DNA of 5,147 nucleotides from NCBI GenBank assembly GCA_025455225.1, contig JALOMY010000269.1:1-5147 (forward strand), in the 5' to 3' direction. The translations under genes were made by a program, and so were the position numbers. The notes beneath the pieces are model-generated. The model was not told the origin of the DNA. It did no database searches and saw only the letters and a program-made list of their open reading frames with translations. Source of the stretch: Cyclobacteriaceae bacterium. Lineage in GTDB: Bacteria; Bacteroidota; Bacteroidia; Cytophagales; Cyclobacteriaceae. Positions 1 through 5,147 of the stretch are shown here, piece by piece (position 1 is the first letter of the stretch; every line of letters starts with the position of its first letter).

Positions 1-59
1 CCTAATGCAGCTACGACTACCGGAATGCTGAAGAGCTTCTTGTAATCACCTGGTCTCAT
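1..59 (-). CDS. N-terminal fragment of a probable MFS transporter (runs off left edge)
   Basis: Read on the minus strand, an ATG at 59-57 opens a frame that stays open to the window edge. It gives 19 complete residues, starting MRPGDYKKLFSIPVVVAAL, with a Gly likely next. A short polar and basic head followed by IPVVVAAL resembles the start of the first transmembrane helix of Bacteroidota major facilitator superfamily permeases, where this run usually continues into a GYFVDIYD-type segment. That continuation is outside the window, so the family call is pattern recall from a very short stretch. If correct, the protein is an inner-membrane permease of unknown substrate. The gene is divergent from the propeller gene, with starts 144 bp apart, and a promoter-like pair lies just upstream. 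No Shine-Dalgarno sequence is visible, which is usual in this phylum. The coding call is fairly likely; the MFS assignment is moderate. Confidence 0.5.
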   Translation of the reverse strand, partial: MRPGDYKKLFSIPVVVAAL

Positions 60-73
60 GAACAGAAATTTTA

Positions 74-103
74 GAAAAATACAGGTCTTTTGGCAAAGTC
101 AAA
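74..103 (-). promoter_or_regulatory. Candidate Bacteroidota-type promoter for the leftward gene
   Basis: On the minus strand a TTTG (103-100) is followed after 18 nt by TATTTTTC (81-74). This compares with the Bacteroidota sigma-ABfr consensus TTTG and TAnnTTTG, and the -7 box differs only in its last base. Transcription would begin roughly around position 68, leaving a leader of about 10 nt before the ATG at 59. AT-rich sequence produces such matches by chance, so this is only a candidate. Confidence 0.3.
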
Positions 104-117
104 AACTACTTTGGCAA
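89..117. repeat. 8-bp direct repeat TTTGGCAA in the divergent spacer
   Basis: TTTGGCAA occurs at 89-96 and again at 110-117, a 21-bp period or about two helical turns. The first copy lies inside the spacer of the candidate leftward promoter and the second just upstream of its -33 box. This spacing would suit a regulator binding two sites on one face of the DNA, but two 8-mers alone are weak evidence and no regulator gene is nearby. Confidence 0.3.
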
Positions 118-155
118 CTGCAAAACCTTTAATGACCACTGATCAAAAAGTACCC

Positions 156-175
156 CCTGAATTGGTAACTTCAGG
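156..175. repeat. Inverted repeat upstream of the propeller gene
   Basis: The arms CCTGAA (156-161) and TTCAGG (170-175) are perfect reverse complements around an 8-nt centre. The element ends 28 bp before the ATG at 204. It could be a dimeric operator or a small hairpin in the 5' leader. No T-run follows it, so it is not an intrinsic terminator. The 6-bp arms could also arise by chance. Confidence 0.3.
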
Positions 176-203
176 CTATCATGAATCACTAAAAAACCTG
201 TGT

Positions 204-3200
204 ATGAAGAATTATTACGCAATGATTATGGGGTTTTTGCTGATCCTTTCGTTTACAGCAACTGCCCAGAAAAAAAGCTCATCCGCACCGGCTAAAACCA
301 CGGTTGCCTACGATGAGAAACTTTACAATGCCATGGAATGGCGAAGCATTGGTCCATACCGTGGAGGCCGTTCAGCCGCTGTTACCGGTGTACCCGGAAA
401 ACCCAATCTGTTTTACTTTGGAGCAACCGGTGGAGGCGTGTGGCGCACTACGGATGCCGGCAACAGTTGGGAAAATATATCCGATGGATTCTTTGGAGGT
501 TCCATAGGTGCCGTTGCTGTCAGCGAATGGGATAACAACGTGATTTATGTGGGAGGGGGCGAAAAAACAGTTCGTGGAAACGTATCGTATGGTTACGGCA
601 TGTGGAAATCTGTAGATGCCGGTAAAACCTGGGCCCATATCGGATTAAAAGAATCGCGTCATATTCCACGGGTTCGTATACATCCAAAAAATCCGGACAT
701 TGTTTACGCAGCTGTGTTAGGAGATTTATTCAAATCCTCTGAAGAGCGTGGTGTTTATAAATCTATTGATGGCGGAAAGACCTGGAAGCGTACCCTCTTT
801 GCCAATGCCGATGCAGGTGCAGTTGATCTTTGTTTTGATCCGAATAACCCGCGTATTATGTACGCCACGACCTGGCGCATACGCAGAACACCATATAGCC
901 TGGAAAGTGGTGGTGAAGGCTCTGCCATGTGGAAAAGTACCGATGGGGGCGATAGCTGGACCAATATTACCACAAATAATGGTTTGCCAAAAGGAACATG
1001 GGGAATAGTGGGCATTTCCGTATCACCCGTTAACTCTAATCGTGTGTATGCCATCATTGAAAATGAAAATGGAGGTGTATACCGCTCGGATGATGCAGGA
1101 CAAACCTGGCGAAAGATGAATGACTCACGCGACCTGCGCCAGCGGGCGTGGTACTACACCCGAATCTATGCCGACACAAAAGATGAAGATATGGTTTACG
1201 TTGTCAACGTTTCGTATCACCGATCCAAAGATGGAGGCCGTACATTCCAGTCATACAATGCTCCTCATGGTGATCATCACGATTTATGGATTGCTCCAGA
1301 AGATAACCAGCGAATGATTATTGCCGATGATGGTGGTGCACAGATCAGCTTTGATGCAGGTGAAAACTGGAGCACCTATAACAATCAACCCACGGGTCAG
1401 TTTTATCGGGTGATAACCGATAATACTTTCCCTTACCGGATTTATGGAGCGCAACAAGACAACACGACCCTGCGGATTTACCACCGTGTAGATGGTTTTG
1501 CAATTACTGAAAGCGATTGGGAAGTAACAGCCGGAAGTGAAAGTGGCCATCTCGCTCCTGATCCTACCGATCCGGATGTTGTTTATGGAGGTAATTACGG
1601 GGGTCTGCTTGAAATGGAGAATCACCGTACACACGAAACACGTGGTGTAAATGTATGGCCTAACAATCCGATGGGACATGGCGCTGAAGATATGAAGTAT
1701 CGCTTCCAGTGGAACTTCCCGATCTTCTTTTCCCCGCACAATCCAAAAAAATTATACACTACATCCAATCATGTGCATGTTACCTACAATGGTGGGCAAT
1801 CCTGGGAGACCATCAGCCCCGATTTAACACGGAACGATAAATCAAAACTGGGATCTTCGGGTGGTCCGATAACTAAAGACAATACGAGTGTAGAATATTA
1901 CTGCACCATTTTCGCAGCTGGGGAATCACCATATGAAAAAGACTTTATCGTAACCGGATCCGATGATGGCTTGTTGCATGCCACAACCGATGGCGGTAAA
2001 ACCTGGCAGAATGTAACACCGAAGGATATGCCGGAATGGATGATGTTCAACAGCGTTGAGTTTGATCCGCACACAAAAGGAGGTATTTATGTTGCCGGCA
2101 CGCGATATAAGTCAGGCGACTACCGACCTTACTTGTATAAATCCAAAGACTACGGCAAAACCTGGACAAAAATTACAGACGGCATCGATGCAGGCCATTT
2201 TACCCGCGTGTTAAGGGCCGATCCCAAACGAAAAGGTTTATTGTATGCCGGTACTGAAACGGGTATGTATATTTCATTTGACGATGGCGCCAGTTGGAAA
2301 CCTTTCCAGTTAAACTTGCCCATCGTACCTATTACTGACCTGACCATCAAAAACGACAACCTGATTGCAGCTACTCAGGGCCGGGGTTTCTGGTTGATTG
2401 ATGATCTTACTCCACTTCATCAGCTCAATGATCAGGTTGTTGCGGGTGAGTCTTATTTATTCAAGCCGATGCCCAGTTATCGTATGGGACCGGCATTCAG
2501 CTGGGGACGTGCCCCGCGCACAGCCGGACAAAATCATCCGGGCGGAGTAATGGTACACTTTTATGTGAAAGATACAGTTAAAGCCCAGGTCAGCCTGGAA
2601 TTCATGCAACCAGATGGTAAGCTGATTAAAAAGTTTTCTACCAAACCAGACTTGAAAGCAAAAGAAGAAAAGCTGGCACTTAAGCAACCTGGCATGAACA
2701 AGTTTAACTGGAATATGCGTTACCCGGATGCCGACCGGTTTGACGGTTTGATCTTATGGGCTGCTTCACTGAACGGTCCTCGCGCGTTGCCTGGCACGTA
2801 CAAAGTGAAACTGACCGTAAACGGAAAGTCCATGGAAACTGATTTTGAAATACTCAAGGACCCACGTGCCTCAGCAACAGATGCCGATATGAAGGCACAA
2901 TTTGATTTCGTTCAGGAAGTCATTGCCAAAGTAAGTGAGACACACTCGGCTATTAAAAAAATCAGAACTGCCCGCGAACAAATCAACCGGGCCATTGATC
3001 CCATCAAAGATCAAAAAGAGGCCATGAAAGATGTTCTGGATAAAGCAAAAACCATCCAGGATGGTATGAAGAATATTGAAGAAGCATTGTATCAAACCAA
3101 GAATCGTAGTGGTCAGGATCCGTTAAACTTCCCGATCCGCCTTAACAATAAACTAGCACACCTGAATTCATTGGCCGGTAACGGTAACTTCCGGCCAACC

Positions 3201-3347
3201 GATCAGATGGTAGAATTTAAGAAGGAAATCACTGCTGAAATCGACAAGCATCTTGCAGCCCTGGATAAAATCTTCAAAGAAGAGATACCGGCATTCAATG
3301 CCCTGGTGAAGCAGAAGAACATCGATGCTGTTGTATTGAAAGACTAA
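204..3347 (+). CDS. Exported Asp-box (BNR / VPS10-sortilin-like) beta-propeller protein
   Basis: This encodes 1047 residues. The ATG at 204 is chosen because it directly begins a signal peptide: basic start MKNYY, hydrophobic core about 8-17, and likely cleavage near TATA-Q at 21/22. There is no lipobox Cys, so the product should be soluble after export. The frame is open upstream to a TTG at 90 and an ATG at 132, but those starts would bury the signal peptide. Eleven Asp-box motifs (S/T-x-D/N-x-G-x-x-W/F) begin at residues 82, 136, 187, 245, 295, 341, 382, 527, 594, 647 and 691, the hairpin signature of BNR/sortilin propeller blades. A histidine and acid cluster, HGDHHD (355-360), precedes the seventh box; as I recall the family, it is conserved. 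Residues about 740-885 look like a beta-sandwich, with GMNKFNWNMRYPDA and LPGTYKVKLTVNG motifs; about 889-1047 is mostly helical and charged. No type IX secretion C-terminal domain is apparent. Homologues are often labelled glycosyl hydrolase, but Asp-boxes are structural and no activity can be claimed. It appears monocistronic and ends at a strong terminator. Confidence 0.9.
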   Translation: MKNYYAMIMGFLLILSFTATAQKKSSSAPAKTTVAYDEKLYNAMEWRSIGPYRGGRSAAVTGVPGKPNLFYFGATGGGVWRTTDAGNSWENISDGFFGGSIGAVAVSEWDNNVIYVGGGEKTVRGNVSYGYGMWKSVDAGKTWAHIGLKESRHIPRVRIHPKNPDIVYAAVLGDLFKSSEERGVYKSIDGGKTWKRTLFANADAGAVDLCFDPNNPRIMYATTWRIRRTPYSLESGGEGSAMWKSTDGGDSWTNITTNNGLPKGTWGIVGISVSPVNSNRVYAIIENENGGVYRSDDAGQTWRKMNDSRDLRQRAWYYTRIYADTKDEDMVYVVNVSYHRSKDGGRTFQSYNAPHGDHHDLWIAPEDNQRMIIADDGGAQISFDAGENWSTYNNQPTGQFYRVITDNTFPYRIYGAQQDNTTLRIYHRVDGFAITESDWEVTAGSESGHLAPDPTDPDVVYGGNYGGLLEMENHRTHETRGVNVWPNNPMGHGAEDMKYRFQWNFPIFFSPHNPKKLYTTSNHVHVTYNGGQSWETISPDLTRNDKSKLGSSGGPITKDNTSVEYYCTIFAAGESPYEKDFIVTGSDDGLLHATTDGGKTWQNVTPKDMPEWMMFNSVEFDPHTKGGIYVAGTRYKSGDYRPYLYKSKDYGKTWTKITDGIDAGHFTRVLRADPKRKGLLYAGTETGMYISFDDGASWKPFQLNLPIVPITDLTIKNDNLIAATQGRGFWLIDDLTPLHQLNDQVVAGESYLFKPMPSYRMGPAFSWGRAPRTAGQNHPGGVMVHFYVKDTVKAQVSLEFMQPDGKLIKKFSTKPDLKAKEEKLALKQPGMNKFNWNMRYPDADRFDGLILWAASLNGPRALPGTYKVKLTVNGKSMETDFEILKDPRASATDADMKAQFDFVQEVIAKVSETHSAIKKIRTAREQINRAIDPIKDQKEAMKDVLDKAKTIQDGMKNIEEALYQTKNRSGQDPLNFPIRLNNKLAHLNSLAGNGNFRPTDQMVEFKKEITAEIDKHLAALDKIFKEEIPAFNALVKQKNIDAVVLKD

Positions 3348-3368
3348 TTTTACTGCTTAGATAAAATG

Positions 3369-3397
3369 AAAAAGCCCGGAAGATCCGGGCTTTTTTT
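3369..3397. terminator. Intrinsic terminator, probably bidirectional, between convergent genes
   Basis: A perfect 12-bp stem pairs 3369-3380 with 3384-3395; its GC-rich core is GCCCGGA / TCCGGGC and the minimal loop is AGA. On the plus strand the core is followed by seven T (3391-3397), a classic Rho-independent terminator 21 nt after the propeller stop codon. On the minus strand the core is followed by TTTTTCATTTTAT, a weaker but usable U-tract, so the same hairpin probably ends the leftward lipoprotein transcript too. Confidence 0.9.
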
Positions 3398-3572
3398 ATA
3401 GTTTGATAATTCGCCTGCTGATTCCATACCAGGCAATTGGACCAATTAGTGGTAACAAAAAAATTACCACAGTCCACAGCACGCGTTTTTCCATTGATGT
3501 TTCCCGCTTCCAGACATCAATAATGGCCAATACATCTATAATAAAAATGAGAATGACCCACATTCGGCCCAT
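3396..3572 (-). CDS. Small two-helix membrane protein, PLDc_N (phospholipase D N-terminal-like) type
   Basis: This encodes 58 residues, starting MGRMWVILIFIIDV and ending ISRRIIKL. The ATG at 3572 is the only sensible start, since an in-frame TGA lies just upstream. Two hydrophobic segments (about residues 4-20 and 32-51) flank a charged loop, KRETSMEKR (22-30). The second ends in LLPLIGPIAWYGISRR (39-54), matching the W-x(5-7)-P-x-x-G-P-x-x-Y pattern of the PLDc_N domain. That domain precedes the catalytic HKD domains in cardiolipin synthases but also occurs as stand-alone small proteins; no HKD motif is present here, so no phospholipase activity is expected. The start lies 8 nt after the stop of the OmpA-type lipoprotein gene, so the two are probably cotranscribed and perhaps translationally coupled. 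The stop codon lies in the T-run of the shared terminator. It is an inner-membrane protein of unknown role; the family call is from motif recognition only. Confidence 0.8.
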   Translation of the reverse strand: MGRMWVILIFIIDVLAIIDVWKRETSMEKRVLWTVVIFLLPLIGPIAWYGISRRIIKL

Positions 3573-3580
3573 ATGACTAA

Positions 3581-4513
3581 TTAATTGGATTCAAGAATTT
3601 TAAATAGCTCGTCAAGATTTGGCGTTATAATTATCTCGGTTCGTCTGTTCTTCTGTTTATGCTGAGGCGTATCATTAGTGGCAAGAGGGACATACTCACC
3701 TCTTCCGGAAGCCGTTATTTGACGGGGTGATACACCAGCCTTGGTTAATATCCTTGTGATAGCGGTTGCCCGCATAACGCTTAAATCCCAGTTGTCTTGC
3801 ATGTATTGTGATTTCCTGGAAATGGGCACATTATCGGTGTGACCTTCAACCATAATATTCAAATCACGTTGATCTTTGATTGCTTTAGCCAGTTGTTGTA
3901 AGGCAGTCACTCCCTTGCTATCCACTTCAACACTTCCGGATGCAAATAATAGTTGTTCAGCCAGCGACACATAAACTTTCCCGTTCTTAACATTAACTGT
4001 CAAATCATTCTCTTTAAAATTTAGCAGGGCATTGGTTATTTTATTCTTTAGATCATTTACTGCTTTATCTTTGGCTGCCAGCACGGCTTCCAGTTCACGG
4101 ACTTTTTTCTCGCGTTCCGCCAGGCTTGTGCTGAGCGAGTCGTTCATCCGGTGGGTTCTTTCCAGGTTACTTTGAATTGCCAGCAACTGTTCTTGCTGCT
4201 GAGCCAGATCACGGTTTAACTTACCGCTGCTGGAAACCAGATTTTTATAATACGTGTTAAGTTGTTCGTATTCCTTATTGAGTTCGGCCAATCGTGCGTT
4301 TCGGTTTTGTAAATCAGCCGAGAGGTTAGCTGTATCAGTCAATAATTTGGCAACCTGCTCATCCAATTCTTTCAATCGGGCATTAGCCTTTTCCTCAGCC
4401 AGATCGGCCTCCATTCTCACCTTTTGAGCTAAAACATCATCATATTTTTTCTTGGTGACTATACACGATGACAGTACTGTACTAAGCAGAATAAAAGTGA
4501 TTGTATATTTCAT
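3581..4513 (-). CDS. OmpA-family peptidoglycan-binding lipoprotein with long coiled coil
   Basis: This encodes 310 residues. The N-terminus is a lipoprotein signal peptide with lipobox LSSC, making Cys17 the lipidated residue. The mature start, CIVTKKKYDD, has no acidic residues right after the Cys, so a periplasm-facing outer-membrane location seems more likely than surface export (inference). Residues about 23-165 are rich in Glu, Lys, Leu, Ala and Gln and should form a long alpha-helical coiled coil, a possible spacer from membrane to cell wall. Residues about 180-297 are an OmpA/MotB C-terminal domain: FASGS (190-194), EGHTDN (223-228), NWDLSVMRA (241-249) and NRRTEI (289-294). By comparison with OmpA structures, Asp227 and Arg248 would bind the diaminopimelate of peptidoglycan. 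No beta-barrel is present. The likely role is tethering the outer membrane to the cell wall. It is the first gene of a probable two-gene unit with the small PLDc_N-type gene and is divergent from the reductase gene. The start is the first Met; no Shine-Dalgarno sequence is visible. Confidence 0.93.
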   Translation of the reverse strand: MKYTITFILLSTVLSSCIVTKKKYDDVLAQKVRMEADLAEEKANARLKELDEQVAKLLTDTANLSADLQNRNARLAELNKEYEQLNTYYKNLVSSSGKLNRDLAQQQEQLLAIQSNLERTHRMNDSLSTSLAEREKKVRELEAVLAAKDKAVNDLKNKITNALLNFKENDLTVNVKNGKVYVSLAEQLLFASGSVEVDSKGVTALQQLAKAIKDQRDLNIMVEGHTDNVPISRKSQYMQDNWDLSVMRATAITRILTKAGVSPRQITASGRGEYVPLATNDTPQHKQKNRRTEIIITPNLDELFKILESN

Positions 4514-4626
4514 AGTTTAAAAAATTAATGAAGTAAATATCGACAGATTTGATTCAAATAAAAATTCTCATTTGTATTGGCATCAATTCGTTAAACTGTA
4601 ACTTCAACATATAAAGATCAACTGAT
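4514..4626. promoter_or_regulatory. Divergent promoter region between lipoprotein and reductase genes
   Basis: This 113-bp AT-rich spacer must hold the promoters of both flanking genes, which point away from each other. Only weak matches to the Bacteroidota consensus are visible. On the plus strand, TTTG (4571-4574) is followed after 17 nt by TAAACTGT (4592-4599). On the minus strand, TTTG (4558-4555) is followed after 15 nt by TATTTACT (4539-4532). Neither is convincing alone. The inference that promoters lie here rests on gene orientation. Confidence 0.4.
4547..4559. repeat. 13-bp palindrome ATTTGA-T-TCAAAT
   Basis: Perfect 6-bp arms (4547-4552 and 4554-4559) surround a single T in the divergent spacer, 34 bp upstream of the lipoprotein start codon. 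The palindrome puts a TTTG on each strand, so it could supply -33 elements or be a small dimeric operator. In AT-rich DNA a chance origin is also plausible. Confidence 0.3.
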
Positions 4627-5147
4627 ATGGAAGGAATGTTAAAGCCAGATGCATTTAAAAACAAAACCATAATCATTACAGGTGGCGGAACCGGTTTGGG
4701 ACGCTCCATGGGGAAATACCTGCTGGAGCTGGGCGCCAACCTGGTTATTACCAGCCGTAAAAGAGAGGTGCTGGATAAAACAGCATCTGAACTGAAACAG
4801 CAAACCGGTGGAAATGTATTGGCCGTACCGTGTGATGTTCGAAAGTATGAAGAAATTGAACAAGTAATCCGCGAAACTGAATCAGCTTTTGGCCAATTAC
4901 ATGGCGTAGTGAACAATGCAGCAGGCAATTTCATCAGTCCTACTGAAAGACTCTCCCATCGCTCATTTGATATTGTAGTTGATATTGTTTTAAAGGGCAC
5001 TTACTACACAACGCTTGCTGCCGGTAAAAACTGGATTGATAAAAAACAACCGGGTGTTTTTCTGAATATTGTTACTACCTATGCCTGGACAGGGTCAGGA
5101 TACGTTGTTCCGTCAGCCTGTGGAAAAGCAGGAGTTTTAGCCCTTAC
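4627..5147 (+). CDS. SDR oxidoreductase, 2,4-dienoyl-CoA reductase type (N-terminal part)
   Basis: 173 residues are visible before the right edge; the family is usually near 280-300. The ATG at 4627 is the first start after an in-frame TAA at 4612. The Rossmann nucleotide motif is TGGGTGLG (18-25); SRK (43-45) after the second strand suits the 2'-phosphate of NADPH, CD (69-70) is the adenine-pocket Asp, and NNAAG (96-100) is the SDR structural motif. NNAAGNFISPTERLS (96-110) and TTYAWTGSGYVVPSACGKAG (150-169) closely match mitochondrial-type 2,4-dienoyl-CoA reductase (DECR1). As in that enzyme, the usual YxxxK is replaced by S163-x3-K167, with the catalytic Tyr upstream at Tyr152; Asn101, Tyr152, Ser163 and Lys167 keep the spacing of human Asn148, Tyr199, Ser210 and Lys214. 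The expected reaction is NADPH reduction of 2,4-dienoyl-CoA to 3-enoyl-CoA, an auxiliary step in beta-oxidation of unsaturated fatty acids in the cytoplasm. A related enoyl-CoA-type SDR is less likely. Confidence 0.9.
   Translation, partial: MEGMLKPDAFKNKTIIITGGGTGLGRSMGKYLLELGANLVITSRKREVLDKTASELKQQTGGNVLAVPCDVRKYEEIEQVIRETESAFGQLHGVVNNAAGNFISPTERLSHRSFDIVVDIVLKGTYYTTLAAGKNWIDKKQPGVFLNIVTTYAWTGSGYVVPSACGKAGVLAL

Noticed and set aside
90..203. TTG start at 90 extending the propeller protein by 38 residues
   Set aside because: The extension would precede a normal signal peptide that starts exactly at the ATG at 204, and it is hydrophilic with no family resemblance.
1284..1739. 151-codon open frame on the minus strand
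   Set aside because: It lies wholly antisense to the well-supported propeller gene, in a region with two clear Asp-boxes on the plus strand, and its translation shows no domain or signal peptide.
3295..3477. 60-codon open frame on the minus strand
   Set aside because: It overlaps the propeller 3' end, the terminator and the PLDc_N-type gene in another frame; its product has no coherent features, while the 58-residue frame does.
4554..5000. 148-codon open frame on the minus strand
   Set aside because: It is antisense to the reductase gene, whose motifs run through the same bases; the translation is Ser/Thr/Pro-rich with no recognisable domain.
4627..5147. Reductase as a decayed or inactive SDR because YxxxK is missing
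   Set aside because: The dienoyl-CoA reductase subfamily normally has this arrangement, and all other SDR motifs are intact in an uninterrupted frame.
1..5147. A new multi-gene defence, mobile or CRISPR-like system
   Set aside because: No nuclease, helicase, transposase, integrase, reverse transcriptase, toxin-antitoxin pair or spaced repeat array was found; the genes look like housekeeping envelope and metabolic genes in separate units.

Overview
The window looks like ordinary chromosomal sequence from a member of the Bacteroidota, possibly a Cytophagales-type organism (the order is a guess). The evidence is the AT-rich start regions without Shine-Dalgarno sequences, a secreted Asp-box propeller whose signal peptide ends in ATAQ, an OmpA-type lipoprotein with a long coiled coil, and a promoter-like TTTG / TAnnTTTG pair. 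No rRNA, tRNA, CRISPR array, insertion sequence or phage gene was seen.

Layout. Positions 1-59 (minus) hold the first 19 codons of a gene that runs off the left edge; its N-terminus resembles a Bacteroidota MFS transporter. A 144-bp divergent intergenic region (60-203) carries a candidate promoter for that gene, an 8-bp direct repeat and a 20-bp inverted repeat. Positions 204-3347 (plus) encode a 1047-residue exported protein with eleven Asp-box motifs (VPS10/sortilin-like, BNR-type propeller), a beta-sandwich-like region and a helical tail. A 12-bp-stem terminator at 3369-3397 separates it from a convergent minus-strand pair. That pair is a 310-residue OmpA-family lipoprotein gene (3581-4513), followed 8 nt later by a 58-residue two-helix membrane protein of the PLDc_N type (3396-3572). 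After a second divergent spacer (4514-4626), a plus-strand gene from 4627 to the right edge encodes the first 173 residues of a 2,4-dienoyl-CoA reductase-type SDR enzyme.

How the genes relate. The lipoprotein and the small membrane protein are probably cotranscribed and both belong to the cell envelope. The propeller protein is exported and the MFS protein would sit in the inner membrane. The reductase would act in the cytoplasm on unsaturated fatty acyl-CoA. No shared pathway links all five genes, and the orientations suggest four separate transcription units. I found no convincing evidence of a new multi-gene system. The points most worth a second look are the small PLDc_N-type gene, the altered SDR catalytic layout, the uncharacterised function of the large propeller, and the repeats in the two divergent promoter regions.
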